Positions 1-9,332 are shown, counted from the stretch's first letter. The stretch is DNA of 64,000 bases from Jeotgalibacillus terrae (GCF_016908195.1 NZ_JAFBDK010000007.1:62001-126000); one strand, 5' to 3'. Notes: a model not told the origin generated them from the letters alone. Numbers and translations are program-made.

Positions 1-944
1 ATAATGGCCGTCGTCAGCTTTATTCCACTCCCGGTTGAACCACTGCCGGCACCGATAAACATCAGCACCATCATAAATAATACTGACGACTCTTCCATAC
101 TCCCGATATCGACAGAATTAAAGCCCGCTGTTCTAGTTGTGACCCCTTGAAAGTAAGAGGCCCAAAGCTTATCTGATAAAGGCAGATTCCCAATCGTTGC
201 GGTATTACTATATTCAGAGAAAAAGATAAACAGTAACGCAATCACATTGATAACCAGTGTTCCGATGATCATCAGCTTTGAATGAAGCGTCAGCTTTTTG
301 AACTGAGGCTTACGATACACATCCACAAGCACAGTAAAACCGAGTCCACCTAATATAAATAGCCCTGTAATAACCAGATTGATCACAGGATCTCCCACAT
401 AGCCCATCAGATTATCCGGCCACAGCGAGAAACCCGCGTTGTTAAAAGCAGAAATTGAGTGGAACAGGCTGACGTGCAGCCCCTCTGCCCATCCATATTC
501 CGGCACCCACACCGTGGCAAGCAAAATGACCCCTGCAAGCTCTATAATCAGTGAGAAGATAAATAATGATAAAACCAGCCGTACAATACCACCAATAGAC
601 GTCTGACTCAGTGCCTCCTGAATCAGCAGCCTCTCTTTCAGCGTTATCTTTTTTCTCAGAAAAAGAATCACCAGAACGGCAAAAGTCATAAATCCCAGTC
701 CGCCGATTTGAATCAAGATCATAATCACCGCTTCTCCAAAAAGCGTAAACACTGTACCTGTATCCACTGTTACTAGACCCGTCACCGTTGTAGCTGAAGT
801 GGCCGTAAAAAATGCATCCATCCATGAAATCCCGTCAGCTGTCGACAGCGGCAGCATCAACAGCAGCGTTCCAATCAAAATCGTTATCCCAAAACCCGCC
901 ATCAAAAACTGCGGCGGCGATAACTGCACCCTTTTCATTTTCAT
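1..944 (-). CDS. KtrB-family K+ channel subunit (Trk/Ktr superfamily), C-terminus beyond window edge
   Basis: Reading the minus strand from ATG at 944 gives 314 open codons that run off the left edge. The protein has several hydrophobic segments, TATSATTVTGLVTVDTG (first pore loop of the Ktr/Trk fold) and FHSISAFNNAGFSLW (second pore loop), and is very similar in order and spacing to the gene at 24177-25501. KtrB/KtrD subunits form the membrane channel of a K+/Na+-coupled uptake system gated by a cytoplasmic KtrA/KtrC ring. The start follows GAGGG six bases upstream. No ktrA-like gene adjoins it, so it resembles an orphan ktrD-like locus. About a third of the family length is missing only because the window ends. 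It was checked to be free of stops and frameshifts. Confidence 0.88.
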   Translation of the reverse strand, partial: MKMKRVQLSPPQFLMAGFGITILIGTLLLMLPLSTADGISWMDAFFTATSATTVTGLVTVDTGTVFTLFGEAVIMILIQIGGLGFMTFAVLVILFLRKKITLKERLLIQEALSQTSIGGIVRLVLSLFIFSLIIELAGVILLATVWVPEYGWAEGLHVSLFHSISAFNNAGFSLWPDNLMGYVGDPVINLVITGLFILGGLGFTVLVDVYRKPQFKKLTLHSKLMIIGTLVINVIALLFIFFSEYSNTATIGNLPLSDKLWASYFQGVTTRTAGFNSVDIGSMEESSVLFMMVLMFIGAGSGSTGSGIKLTTAI

Positions 945-1036
945 GATTGACCCTCGATTCCATCCCATCATCTTGAAGTAAAATTACTCCTAACATCATC
1001 CAATGTCAATAGGAGCAAAAATGAATGAAATCATAT

Positions 1037-1068
1037 AAAAAAGACCTCCCAATGGACGATGGGAGGCC
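1037..1068 (-). terminator. Rho-independent terminator downstream of the FMN reductase gene
   Basis: On the minus strand GGCCTCCCA and TGGGAGGTC form a nine-pair stem (one G-U) around an 8-base loop, followed by six T. It lies between the reductase gene and the ktrB-like gene, so it separates their transcripts. Confidence 0.75.
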
Positions 1069-1175
1069 AAAATCTAGCAAAAAGGTGATGTCGTCATGGT
1101 CCTTAAACCGTTGACTGTTTTTTCTATACCCGAATTTTTAATGGTGGAAACAGTGAGTTGAGGTGGCAGCACATT

Positions 1176-1200
1176 GGGGACGGAGGTGAAGTGTCATGAC
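1176..1200. repeat. Half copy of the GGGGACGGAGG palindromic repeat
   Basis: GGGGACGGAGGTGAAGTG followed by TCATGAC matches the left arm of the full palindrome at 10562-10608, but the right arm is absent. It directly abuts the stop codon (1201) of the neighbouring reductase gene. Confidence 0.7.
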
Positions 1201-1761
1201 CTACTCCCCAAACACCGTCACAAACCGGCTAAAACTCTCAATAAATTTATCAATCTGCTTTGCTGTGCTTTCGTCTGTCAGCCGGCCGGTTTCAGGGTCT
1301 ATTTTGGTCTGGTAGCGGCTGGCGATGATTTTGGGATTAGTCATGATGTTGGCGTTCATGTTGGTCAGAGTCTGACGCAGTTGCATTTGTGAGAGTGCAG
1401 TTCCGACGTTGCCGTTTGACGCGCCGGCAATTGCAACTGGCAGGTTCTTAATTGAAAATTCTTCCGGTGAACGCGAAGCCCAGTCAAGTGCATTTTTCAA
1501 ACCACCAGGCATTCCTGCGTTATACTCAGGTGTCACAATGAGCACACCGTCTGCTTCCTTTAATTTTTTGCGGAACGATTTCACTGACTCCGGGTCTCCC
1601 GCTGCTTCAATATCTTCATTAAATAATGGAAGTTTCCCGATTTCCGCTTCTTTTACATGCCACTTTCCTTCTGATTGCTTGATGATTTCATTTAACAGCT
1701 TGCGATTGAGAGAATCTTTGCGTAAGCTGCCGCACATTGCCACAATTCGCTTTGGTTCCAT
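1201..1761 (-). CDS. NAD(P)H-dependent FMN reductase, flavodoxin-like fold
   Basis: The 186-residue product has the FMN-phosphate loop GSLRKDSLN at residues 11-19 and the flavin-binding block TPEYNAGMPGGLKNALDW at about 77-94. Both are hallmarks of the NADPH-dependent FMN reductase family, which reduces flavins, quinones or azo dyes in the cytoplasm. ATG at 1761 is chosen over the TTG seven codons upstream because AAAGGGA sits seven bases before the ATG. The gene stands alone between a membrane-protein gene and its own terminator. The physiological substrate cannot be told from sequence. Confidence 0.88.
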   Translation of the reverse strand: MEPKRIVAMCGSLRKDSLNRKLLNEIIKQSEGKWHVKEAEIGKLPLFNEDIEAAGDPESVKSFRKKLKEADGVLIVTPEYNAGMPGGLKNALDWASRSPEEFSIKNLPVAIAGASNGNVGTALSQMQLRQTLTNMNANIMTNPKIIASRYQTKIDPETGRLTDESTAKQIDKFIESFSRFVTVFGE

Positions 1762-1818
1762 AAGCACATCCCTTTCAACCAATGTATTACCTACTATTTT
1801 AACTGACTTTAGAGCAGG

Positions 1819-2172
1819 TTACATGTTTGAATGCTGTTCAGCAGTGGTGTGCTCCTGTTGCTGGTCCCTGTTCATCAGATATAGTATGCCGCTGATTCCG
1901 GCTGCTGAGATAAACATAGCGATCAAAAACCATAATGCATCAAAGTATACGAACCCTGCTAAACCGGATAGTAAAAGAACGATGGCAGGGAGCTCCATAT
2001 TCTTATCATCTTTCGTAAGAAGTGAACCTCCATATGTGATCAGCAGGCCCAGCAGCGCAATCTGTAACACTCTATGTAAGGTAAAGTCCGAATTCAACTG
2101 CAGGAAAGGTCCAATCACAGTCGCAACAACACCGCCGATCGTTTGCAGCGTTCTACCGATTTTTTTCTTCAA
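1819..2172 (-). CDS. Small integral membrane protein, unknown function
   Basis: The 117-residue protein has four hydrophobic stretches (about residues 10-26, 36-53, 61-78 and 80-99), a basic N-terminus (KKKIGR) and a short polar tail rich in Gln, His and Glu. The start is TTG at 2172 behind a GGGGG stretch; no ATG gives a better frame. A TATAAT-like box lies on the minus strand about 50 bases upstream. It is not a family I recognise. The reading frame, membrane pattern and ribosome site support a real gene, but nothing shows its role. Confidence 0.6.
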   Translation of the reverse strand: MKKKIGRTLQTIGGVVATVIGPFLQLNSDFTLHRVLQIALLGLLITYGGSLLTKDDKNMELPAIVLLLSGLAGFVYFDALWFLIAMFISAAGISGILYLMNRDQQQEHTTAEQHSNM

Positions 2173-2240
2173 ATCCCCCGTTTTTTATCCTGATCTATAC
2201 AGGTAAATCATACCATTATAAGCGGTTTTTTCAATAATCA

Positions 2241-2265
2241 GTTTTCAATTCTGCAGAACGGGTAA
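2241..2265 (+). promoter_or_regulatory. Candidate SigB promoter of the alcohol dehydrogenase gene
   Basis: GTTTTC, a 13-base spacer and GGGTAA match the SigB pattern GTTTaa-N12-15-GGGtAt. The expected transcription start would be about 60 bases before the ATG at 2331. Confidence 0.5.
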
Positions 2266-2330
2266 ATCTGGAAATAGACTCGTTTTTAATTCTGCCACGG
2301 CCCATTTCATCAAATTCTGGAGGTTTTAAC

Positions 2331-3470
2331 ATGAAAGCAGTCACGTTTCAGGGAACGAAGAAGATGAAAGTAAAAGAAGTACCGGATGCCAAGCTGCAGG
2401 AAAGAGATGATATTTTAGTCCGGATTACATCAACCGCCATATGCGGGTCAGATCTGCACATTTATCAGGGAGCTCTCCCTGCTCATAAGGATTACGTCAT
2501 CGGTCATGAACCGATGGGAATCGTTGAAGAAGTCGGTCCTGAAGTAACAAGCGTACAAAAAGGGGACCGCGTCGTGATTCCGTTCAATATTTCATGCGGT
2601 GAATGCTACTTCTGTAAAAACGATTATGAAAGTCAGTGTGATAACTCCAATCCGAACCCGTCACTTGATACAGGCGGTTACTTCGGATTTACAGAGCGTT
2701 ATGGAAACCATCCGGGCGGTCAGGCTGAATACCTGCGCGTTCCTTATGGTAATTTTATGCCGCTGAAAATTCCTGAATCAGTTGAACTTGAAGATGAAGC
2801 ACTGCTTTTCATGTCTGATGTCCTGCCAACAGCGCTTTGGAGCGTTGAAAATGCAGGTGTTAAAAAGGGAAGTACAGTGGCAGTCCTCGGGTGCGGCCCG
2901 ATCGGCCTGATGGCACAGAAATTTGCCTGGATGAAAGGTGCAAGCCGTGTCATTGCAGTAGATAACCTTTCTTACAGATTATTCAAAGCACAAAAAATGA
3001 ATAACGTTGAAGTCGTGAACTTTGATAACTTTGAAGATGCAGGTGAACATATCAGAGAAATAACGCAGGGTGGCGTCGACATCGTCATTGACTGTGTTGG
3101 AATGGATGGTAAGAAATCAGCAGTTGAGGAGATTGGTCAGAAGCTCAGTCTTACAGGCGGAACAATCAGCGCCATTGAAATCGGTATGAAAGCCATCCGG
3201 AAGTTCGGAACGATGCAGCTGACTGGCGTCTACGGTTCAATGTATCACGGCTTTCCGCTTGGCAACATGTTCGAGCGCAACATAGAAATCAAAATGGGAC
3301 AGGCTCCTGTTGTACATTACATGCCAAGACTCTTTGACATGATCCAAAACGGCGAATTTGACCCAACCGAAATCGTCACGCACCGCATGAAGATGGATCA
3401 GGCAGAAGAAGCCTACCAGATTTTTAATGATCATGAAGATGAATGCATTAAGGTTGTGTTGAAGCCTTAG
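2331..3470 (+). CDS. Zinc-dependent alcohol dehydrogenase (MDR superfamily, formaldehyde-dehydrogenase-like)
   Basis: The 379-residue protein has the catalytic zinc ligands C38 and H59-E60 (IGHE), four structural-zinc cysteines at 89, 92, 95 and 103, and the Rossmann motif GCGPIG at about 187-192. These define zinc-type medium-chain dehydrogenases acting on alcohols or aldehyde adducts with NAD(P)+. The extended YFGFTERYGNHPGGQAEY region is seen in the glutathione-independent formaldehyde dehydrogenase-like branch; the substrate remains open. The start has GGAGG eight bases upstream. A SigB-like promoter precedes it, suggesting a stress role, and a weak terminator hairpin and a palindromic repeat follow. 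Confidence 0.9.
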   Translation: MKAVTFQGTKKMKVKEVPDAKLQERDDILVRITSTAICGSDLHIYQGALPAHKDYVIGHEPMGIVEEVGPEVTSVQKGDRVVIPFNISCGECYFCKNDYESQCDNSNPNPSLDTGGYFGFTERYGNHPGGQAEYLRVPYGNFMPLKIPESVELEDEALLFMSDVLPTALWSVENAGVKKGSTVAVLGCGPIGLMAQKFAWMKGASRVIAVDNLSYRLFKAQKMNNVEVVNFDNFEDAGEHIREITQGGVDIVIDCVGMDGKKSAVEEIGQKLSLTGGTISAIEIGMKAIRKFGTMQLTGVYGSMYHGFPLGNMFERNIEIKMGQAPVVHYMPRLFDMIQNGEFDPTEIVTHRMKMDQAEEAYQIFNDHEDECIKVVLKP

Positions 3471-3483
3471 GATTACTTTTTGA

Positions 3484-3514
3484 AAGCCTGTGTGCCGGGA
3501 TGGCATGCAGGCTT
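3484..3514 (+). terminator. Probable terminator of the dehydrogenase gene
   Basis: AAGCCTG and CAGGCTT arms with additional GCC/GGC pairing form a hairpin just after the stop codon. The following TAATTTA is a poor T tract, so termination may be weak. Confidence 0.45.
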
Positions 3515-3530
3515 AATTTATGTGCACATT

Positions 3531-3579
3531 GGGGACGGAGGTTAAAGTATCATCTCAGTACACTTTAACCTCCGTCCCC
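3531..3579. repeat. Full copy of the GGGGACGGAGG palindromic repeat
   Basis: GGGGACGGAGGTTAAAGT and its exact reverse complement ACTTTAACCTCCGTCCCC flank a 13-base centre. GTGCACATT precedes the left arm. It is the same family as the copies at 10562, 12197 and 16582, and resembles REP or MITE-like intergenic repeats. Confidence 0.85.
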
Positions 3580-3629
3580 GCTATACCGCTTTTAGTCAAA
3601 GCAACGTTTATTAATCCCTCACAAAAAAG

Positions 3630-3658
3630 TTGCACTAAGCAAAATTTTATCATATAGT
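3630..3658 (+). promoter_or_regulatory. SigA-type promoter of zupT
   Basis: TTGCAC, a 17-base spacer and TATAGT lie about 35 bases upstream of the ZIP transporter start. This is a good housekeeping promoter match. Confidence 0.6.
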
Positions 3659-3695
3659 GTCATTAGAATGATTTTAATCTAAAGGAGAATGCTTG

Positions 3696-4550
3696 ATGGA
3701 TGGTGCAGTTTTATATGCGTTTTTGCTGACGTTGTTTGCGGGACTCGCAACTGGTGTGGGCAGTATGTTTGCTTTTTTTGCGAAGCGGACGAATACAGCG
3801 TTTTTATCGATTGCGCTTGGTTTTTCAGCTGGTGTAATGATTTATGTTTCGTTCATCGAGATCTTCCCTAAAGCGCTAGCTGAATTAACTGCGGTACACG
3901 GAGATCAGCCCGGGACATTATTTACAGTGATTGCATTCTTTTCCGGCATGCTTTTAATCGGTTTGATTGATAAATTAATCCCGACTGTCGGAAACCCGCA
4001 TGAATCCAAATTTGTAGAGTCTGCTCAAGATCCTGAAGGCGGTGAGACTGTTGCAGCAAAAGCGACGAAAAAAGCCACCCTCAGTAAGAGTGCAGCTTTA
4101 CGGTTACGGAAAATGGGTGTATTCATGGCGCTTGCGATCGCTATTCATAACTTTCCTGAGGGTCTGGCAACGTTTATCTCAGCACTCGACGATCCGGCTG
4201 TTGGTCTTGCCATTGCGATTGCCATTGCACTGCATAATATTCCTGAGGGGATTGCTGTATCGGTACCGATTTATTACGCAACCGGCTCACGAAGAAAAGC
4301 TTTTAAGCTGTCATTTTTATCAGGGCTGGCTGAACCGGCGGGAGCATTGATCGGCTTTTTGATTCTAATGCCGTTTCTTACGGATACAATGTTCGGACTC
4401 GTGTTCTCAGCAGTTGGAGGCATCATGGTTTTCATCTCGCTTGACGGCCTTTTACCTGCGGCGCGCGAATACGGAAAAGCGCACCATGCGATGTACGGAA
4501 TGGTCGCAGGTATGATCGTGATGGCATCAAGTTTAATATTATTAATGTGA
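3696..4550 (+). CDS. zupT: ZIP-family zinc/divalent metal uptake transporter
   Basis: The 284-residue membrane protein has the two ZIP metal-site motifs HNFPEG (residues 151-156) and HNIPEG (180-185) in adjacent helices, plus a charged cytoplasmic loop at about 100-140. This is the layout of the ZupT branch, which imports zinc and other divalent cations. ATG at 3696 is preferred to the TTG directly before it, with AAAGGAG eight bases upstream. It has its own SigA-like promoter and ends in a perfect bidirectional terminator, so it is monocistronic. I saw no Zur box at the promoter. Confidence 0.9.
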   Translation: MDGAVLYAFLLTLFAGLATGVGSMFAFFAKRTNTAFLSIALGFSAGVMIYVSFIEIFPKALAELTAVHGDQPGTLFTVIAFFSGMLLIGLIDKLIPTVGNPHESKFVESAQDPEGGETVAAKATKKATLSKSAALRLRKMGVFMALAIAIHNFPEGLATFISALDDPAVGLAIAIAIALHNIPEGIAVSVPIYYATGSRRKAFKLSFLSGLAEPAGALIGFLILMPFLTDTMFGLVFSAVGGIMVFISLDGLLPAAREYGKAHHAMYGMVAGMIVMASSLILLM

Positions 4551-4589
4551 AAAAATCCTGCATGCTGATTGACAGCATGCAGGATTTTT
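4551..4589. terminator. Bidirectional terminator between zupT and the STAS gene
   Basis: A perfect 17-base inverted repeat beginning AAAAATCCTGC encloses ATTGA and ends in five T on either strand. It serves both convergent genes and overlaps the STAS gene stop codon. Confidence 0.9.
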
Positions 4590-5070
4590 AAACGGGCTTC
4601 ATTTCATAGCCATTTGTTTTCATGAGATGCTGCAATGCACTTCTGAAGGTTGAAAATGATTGGATCCGGATGTCTTTCAGTACACCTGAAAGTACCATTT
4701 CCCTTGCAAAAAGAGGAGAAAAACCGACGAAAATCGTTTTAGCTCCCATCAGCTTAACAGCGCCAACGAGGTCCTTCATCTTAGCAGCAATCAGCTGATA
4801 ATCCGAGACATCAACATGGTTAATATTCGTCCCTGTCAAATCAATCAGTACATTTTCTACTTCTCCGTCCTCAAGGAACCTTACGATCGTTTCAACCACA
4901 TGTTCAAACCGCTCCTCAGTTAAACCGCCAGTCAGCGGCACGAGAATGGTATGTGGCACAATAGATGGAATAATTGGTGCAGATAATTCCTTTATATATG
5001 ATTCATATCGCTCAACTTTTTGATTCAGCTTCACAATCTCTTCTTTTAAACTTTCAATTGTTTCGGACAT
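4588..5070 (-). CDS. STAS-domain protein (RsbR/RsbS-like), stress signalling candidate
   Basis: The 160-residue product begins with a coiled-coil-like segment (SLKEEIVKLNQKVERYESYIKEL) and continues as a STAS domain: PHTILVPLTGGLTEERFEHVV, then VLIDLTGTNINHVDVSDYQLI, then a GAKTIFVGFSPLFAREMV helix region. RsbR-type C-terminal domains share this order and feed the stressosome that activates SigB. It lacks the usual N-terminal globin-like sensor domain, so it could be a short RsbR paralog or an unrelated STAS protein. ATG at 5070 has AAAGGGGAAC upstream; an in-frame ATG 14 codons earlier lacks a ribosome site. Confidence 0.75.
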   Translation of the reverse strand: MSETIESLKEEIVKLNQKVERYESYIKELSAPIIPSIVPHTILVPLTGGLTEERFEHVVETIVRFLEDGEVENVLIDLTGTNINHVDVSDYQLIAAKMKDLVGAVKLMGAKTIFVGFSPLFAREMVLSGVLKDIRIQSFSTFRSALQHLMKTNGYEMKPV

Positions 5071-5163
5071 AAGAGTTCCCCTTTTTCTAATCAGGCATAA
5101 TGGTTCTTTCATTCATTATACCCCTGTTTCAACAGACGGTAACCTGGGAGCTCATAAAATGAA

Positions 5164-6699
5164 TTATGCAGTGAAGGCTTTGATTTCTTTTGATAACTGG
5201 TCAAGGCCACCTGTCATCTCTTCAAGCTGTCTGGCAAGCGTGAGGGAATCAGTTGCTGAAGCGAGCTGTTCTTCTGACATTGATGCCAGTTCTTCAGAAA
5301 GCATGTTTCCTTTTTCAGCAGTAATGATTGAGTGCTCCAGTGTTGAACGTATGATCGATTCCTGGCCGGCAATCTGTTCTGATAGTGCGATGATACCTGC
5401 AATACTATGCTGAATCTTCATAGAAGTCTGCTGAATCTGTGTGAACGCCTCATTTGTCTGAAGCATATCCTTTTCACTTTCAGTAATCAGCGCCCTCTCC
5501 TCACCGGCAGCTGTTTTAACGTGCGCCATTCTGCTCATGATCTCTTTTACTGCTTCGTCAATTTGATCAGCTGTCCGGTCAGAATCACCGGCAAGCTTTC
5601 TGACTTCAGCAGCCACCACTGCAAATCCTTTTCCACTTTCACCTGCTCTCGCTGCTTCAATCGAAGCATTGAGTGCAAGCAGGTTAGTCTGGTCAGTAAT
5701 TGATTTGATCATGCCTGTAAAGCTTGTGATCCGGTTGAACTCCGATTCGAACTGATTCAGTTCATTTTCCATATTTCCAGACAGTTCTGAGACATGACGG
5801 AACTTGTCAGATGTGTTGGCAATCAGTGTTTGTCCATTCTCTACTTCTTCTGCAGCGATAGATGTCTGCTGCTTCCATTCAGATGCCTGTTTTTCAAGTG
5901 TTTCTGAGATTTTGTTCAGATTCTGGATTTCCTGGAGACCTTTTTGATTCTGAAGATACAGACTCTCTGCGTCCTCCTGCCAGTTTTGCAGAGCTGAAGC
6001 AGTTTCATGATTTACCTTCTGAGACTGCTCAGAACCTGCAACTACGCCTGATGAGACCTCCTTCATAGCCTGTACACTATCTGACAGCTGACTGATAATC
6101 TGTGAAAAGTATCGGTCACTCTCCTGCTTCTCTTCCTGATGCATTTTTGCATGCTGATTCTTACTGACCACCAGGGCGATGTTCGCAGCTGAAGTCAGGA
6201 TCAGAAACACCGCATGAATCAGCAGCAGCGCAAATCCGTAATCAGTCGTTCCGCACAGCAGAACTGGATAGAGGAAGTAACCGACAAGATGGTGCGCCGC
6301 AAAAATGGCTGTACTGAGTATAATCATCGAGACAGAAGTAAAATAGGCAATCAAAGCAATTACCATGAAAATTGAAAAATGATACTCAACCCATCCGTCT
6401 CCTGCAGCAATAATAAACATGGAGCCTAAAGTGAGAGACAGTGTTACAAATATCTTAAATAGAATATGATTTTCATCTTTCCTATATTGAACAACAGCTG
6501 CAGTATACGTAATCAACGTCAAACTGCCAATCGCAAAGAACACAAGTTGATCAGAAGTGTTTCTTCCACCGGACCTGAGCAATTGCGCAGCTGACTGATT
6601 CAGTTGAAAAAACTCGTGAAGACCCCAGACAATGACACCAATTAAAATCGTAATCAGGTTAAAAATAAGCATCAACCTGTTTCCATTTAAGCTTTTCAT
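5164..6699 (-). CDS. Methyl-accepting chemotaxis protein with a multi-span membrane sensor region
   Basis: The 511-residue protein has six hydrophobic segments in residues 1-190 and no large extracellular domain. A coiled coil follows, then the highly conserved MCP signalling hairpin at about 340-380 ([32 protein letters not shown]). It should sit in the membrane and signal through CheW/CheA; the ligand is unknown, and the compact sensor suggests detection of something in or at the membrane. ATG at 6699 with GGAGG six bases upstream is chosen over an ORF extension of 22 codons. A SigB-like promoter (GTTTTG, 15-base spacer, GGGTAA) precedes it. Confidence 0.88.
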   Translation of the reverse strand: MKSLNGNRLMLIFNLITILIGVIVWGLHEFFQLNQSAAQLLRSGGRNTSDQLVFFAIGSLTLITYTAAVVQYRKDENHILFKIFVTLSLTLGSMFIIAAGDGWVEYHFSIFMVIALIAYFTSVSMIILSTAIFAAHHLVGYFLYPVLLCGTTDYGFALLLIHAVFLILTSAANIALVVSKNQHAKMHQEEKQESDRYFSQIISQLSDSVQAMKEVSSGVVAGSEQSQKVNHETASALQNWQEDAESLYLQNQKGLQEIQNLNKISETLEKQASEWKQQTSIAAEEVENGQTLIANTSDKFRHVSELSGNMENELNQFESEFNRITSFTGMIKSITDQTNLLALNASIEAARAGESGKGFAVVAAEVRKLAGDSDRTADQIDEAVKEIMSRMAHVKTAAGEERALITESEKDMLQTNEAFTQIQQTSMKIQHSIAGIIALSEQIAGQESIIRSTLEHSIITAEKGNMLSEELASMSEEQLASATDSLTLARQLEEMTGGLDQLSKEIKAFTA

Positions 6700-6736
6700 G
6701 TATACCTCCGAAAATTGTGCTTTTAGTCTTATGTAA

Positions 6737-6763
6737 TTACCCACAACTTTCGAATCACAAAAC
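6737..6763 (-). promoter_or_regulatory. Candidate SigB promoter of the chemotaxis receptor gene
   Basis: On the minus strand GTTTTG, 15 bases and GGGTAA lie so that transcription would start about 30 bases before the ATG at 6699. The spacer is at the long end of the SigB range. Confidence 0.4.
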
Positions 6764-6811
6764 ATCGGATGTGTTTTGGGTCTGCAGAAGCTGGTGGGAC
6801 GCTAGAATCAT

Positions 6812-8321
6812 TTATGCATCCCCCTTCAGCACCCGCTCCCCCTTCTCTAAAATTGCTCTTTTCTTACCTGGATCCCGCTTCTGCCACTGTTTATAAACCA
6901 GTCCCAAACGGTGATTGTTGCCAAGCTGCTCTGCATGGCGGTCCAGAAAATGCCAGTATAATGAGTTAAATGGACAGGCGTCTTCTTCAGTCTGATGGTT
7001 AACGTTGTATTTGCATGAACTGCAGTAGTTACTCATCTTATTGATGTACTTGCCGGAAGCAATATATGGTTTAGTAGATAGCAGACCCCCCATCTGCATA
7101 GAGTGCCATCCCCAGAACGTTAGGCAGCACAACCCAGTCATAGGCATCTATATACATTTCATTGAACCAGTCTGAGGTCTGCTGTGGCGACAGCCCAAAT
7201 AGAGTGGCGTAGTTCCCAATCACCATAAGGCGCTGGATATGATGGTTATAGCCATGCTCGACAACCGGCCTGATCGCCTCATGCATGCAATTCATATATG
7301 TTTTAGCATCCCAGAAAAATACGGGCAGGTCGCGCTGATGATCAAATGTATTGGTGTCGCGATAGTCGGGCATCTTCTTCAGATAAATTCCCCGCATATA
7401 CTCACGCCAGCCAATCAGCTGCCGGATAAACCCTTCCGCAGAATTAATCGGCACCTCTCCATTGTGATAGGCCTCCTCTGCTTTTCTGACCACTTCCATT
7501 GGTGTCAGTAAGCCAATATTGATTGAAGATGACAACAGTGAATGGGACATGAAGTCATTGCCTTCAAGCATGGCATCCTGATAGGTTCCAAAGGTTTCAA
7601 GTCTCTCTTTCATAAATTGATTCAGTGCCTGCAGTGCTTCTTTTCGCGTAACCGGCTATCTGAATGGCTCCAGCTCACCCGGATTGCCGGCGAACTGTTC
7701 TTCCACCTTTTTCATTACCTGCTTTGTGATATCATCCGGCCTGAACGACCGTGCTTTTGTAAATGTGATGTTTTCCTTGGCAGATTTGCGATTTTCCTGA
7801 TCAAATGACCATTTCCCACCAACCGGATCACCGTCTTCTGTCAGAATGTCAAAACGCTTACGCATTCTTCTGTAAAAGGGATCCATCTTCCATGGACCGT
7901 CGCCCTTTAATTCACTCTTTATTTCCTCAACAGACAGTAAAAAAAGCGGCCGGGCATCCAGCACTTCAACATCGATGCCGGACAGCGACTTCTCCCATTT
8001 CTTCATCGCCTGCGTCATACGGTAATCACTATGCACGGTATAGTAAACCTGATCAGGATTAAAATTCTTCACATGCTCTTTCCAAGCATCCTCAAAAGAA
8101 TCTGCTTCCCGGTAGTCCACACGAAATCCTTTATCCTTAAGCTCAGCCGCAAAATGTCTCATAGCAGAGAAAACCAGTACTAACTTTTGCTTATGATAAT
8201 TCTGCCAGGCCGAACGCGAATAAGCTTCAATCATCAAAAACACATCCTGCTCCTGGTCTGCCTCCTTTATAATCGGCAGCTCATGACACAATTGATTCCC
8301 AAAAATCCAGCGTGTAGCCAT
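6812..8321 (-). pseudogene. Broken photolyase/cryptochrome-related gene (iron-sulfur FeS-BCP type)
   Basis: From ATG at 8321 (AGGAGGTGATC upstream) the frame gives MATRWIFGNQL, the start of iron-sulfur prokaryotic photolyase-like proteins. Two lesions interrupt it. First, a TAG at 7656-7658 sits between EPFR and PVTRKEAL in an otherwise continuous frame; relatives usually have Trp there, so a TGG-to-TAG change is likely. Second, a run of six G near 7085-7091 shifts the frame after YADGG; five G would continue as LLSTKPYIASGKYINKM. The rest is intact to 6812, including GYNHHIQRLM, the internal Cys of TYMNCMHE and the three-Cys cluster NYCSSCKY...DACPF expected to hold a [4Fe-4S] cluster. The family repairs pyrimidine or (6-4) lesions with light. 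Confidence 0.85.
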
Positions 8322-8374
8322 GGGATCACCTCCTGATATTGGTATACCCTTTTTTGCTGGTGAGCGAGTCGCGG

Positions 8375-8406
8375 ATGACACTTTAACCTCCGTTCCGTCA
8401 GTGCAC
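8375..8406. repeat. Half copy of the GGGGACGGAGG palindromic repeat (right arm)
   Basis: ATGACACTTTAACCTCCGT followed by TCCGTCAGTGCACAT matches the right arm and the GTGCAC flank of the full elements, with a one-base change in the CCCC end. It lies between the photolyase start and the SDR terminator. Confidence 0.65.
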
Positions 8407-8413
8407 ATAAAAA

Positions 8414-8442
8414 AGCACCACTCCAATAACCGGAATGATGCT
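8414..8442 (-). terminator. Terminator of the SDR gene
   Basis: On the minus strand AGCATCATTCC and GGAGTGGTGCT pair with two G-U wobbles and are followed by six T, just past the SDR stop codon. Confidence 0.75.
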
Positions 8443-8449
8443 CACTCAA

Positions 8450-9274
8450 TTACTCTGTATCTTTTTTCCACTCATCCTGCTCAATCAGCATTTTACCCGG
8501 CCATGTGTATGCAAGAATACCACCATCTGCTTTAATGTCCTCACCAGTAACATACGAGCTGTCATCTGAAGCAAGGAACAATGCGACAGTTGCCATCTCG
8601 CGCGGATGTCCAAGTCTGCCAAGCGGGGTAATCCACTTATTGGCTTCACGGAAGGCTTCACCCATTTTTTCCTGTTTTGAACCTACTAATTCATCAACTA
8701 ATGGTGTCTCAATTGTTCCAGGCGAGATAGAATTCACACGTATGCCGTTACGGGCATAATCAATCGCTGTTGCTTTTGTAAAGTTGATAATACCGCCTTT
8801 TGCCGCGTTATATCCTGACCGGTCGAGATCTGCCGCATGTCCTGACATCGATCCATTATTAATAATTGAGCCACCGTTATCAAGCATCAGCGGAATCATG
8901 AACTTACTCATCAGAAATGTTCCGCGCAGGTCCACTGCAATAATGCGGTCAAATAATTCAATCGGATACTCATGCACCTTGCCGCCCTGCTGATCCACAC
9001 CTGCATTATTAAACAGTACATCCACAGTCTGATACTGCTCTTTTATCTGATCAGCAAATGCCTGAACACTATTTTCATCAGATACATCCACTTCATAAGC
9101 AACAGCCTGTCCACCGTTATTTTTGATCTCACTCACAACCTGATCAAGCTTGTCTTTATTCACATCAGCAAGCACTGTCACAGCGCCCTGCTCTGCAAAT
9201 ACATGAGCGGTAGCTTCACCGATACCGGTAGCGGCTCCTGTGATAATGGCTGTTTTATTCTCTAACCTCTTCAT
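8450..9274 (-). CDS. Short-chain dehydrogenase/reductase (SDR family)
   Basis: The 274-residue protein shows the classical SDR pattern: TGAATGIG at residues 12-19, DVSD near 63-66, NNAG at 89-92, Ser 142/144, and the catalytic pair Y155-x3-K159 in YNAAK. It is an NAD(P)-dependent oxidoreductase of unknown substrate; the 3-oxoacyl reductase or glucose dehydrogenase-like branch is most similar in general pattern. ATG at 9274 has GGGAGG upstream; an in-frame extension of 24 codons lacks one. A well-spaced SigB-like promoter precedes it, as is known for several Bacillus stress SDRs. Confidence 0.9.
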   Translation of the reverse strand: MKRLENKTAIITGAATGIGEATAHVFAEQGAVTVLADVNKDKLDQVVSEIKNNGGQAVAYEVDVSDENSVQAFADQIKEQYQTVDVLFNNAGVDQQGGKVHEYPIELFDRIIAVDLRGTFLMSKFMIPLMLDNGGSIINNGSMSGHAADLDRSGYNAAKGGIINFTKATAIDYARNGIRVNSISPGTIETPLVDELVGSKQEKMGEAFREANKWITPLGRLGHPREMATVALFLASDDSSYVTGEDIKADGGILAYTWPGKMLIEQDEWKKDTE

Positions 9275-9307
9275 TGTAAAACCTCCCGTTATTTGTATAT
9301 ACAAGAA

Positions 9308-9332
9308 GTTCCCTGTTTGTGACATGCTAAAC
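9308..9332 (-). promoter_or_regulatory. Candidate SigB promoter of the SDR gene
   Basis: On the minus strand GTTTAG, 13 bases and GGGAAC precede the ATG at 9274 by about 35 bases, giving a leader near 27 nucleotides. Confidence 0.5.

Noticed and set aside
3237-3506. Long antisense frames under the dehydrogenase and other genes
   Set aside because: They lack ribosome sites and homology, and are shadows of strong coding frames on the other strand.
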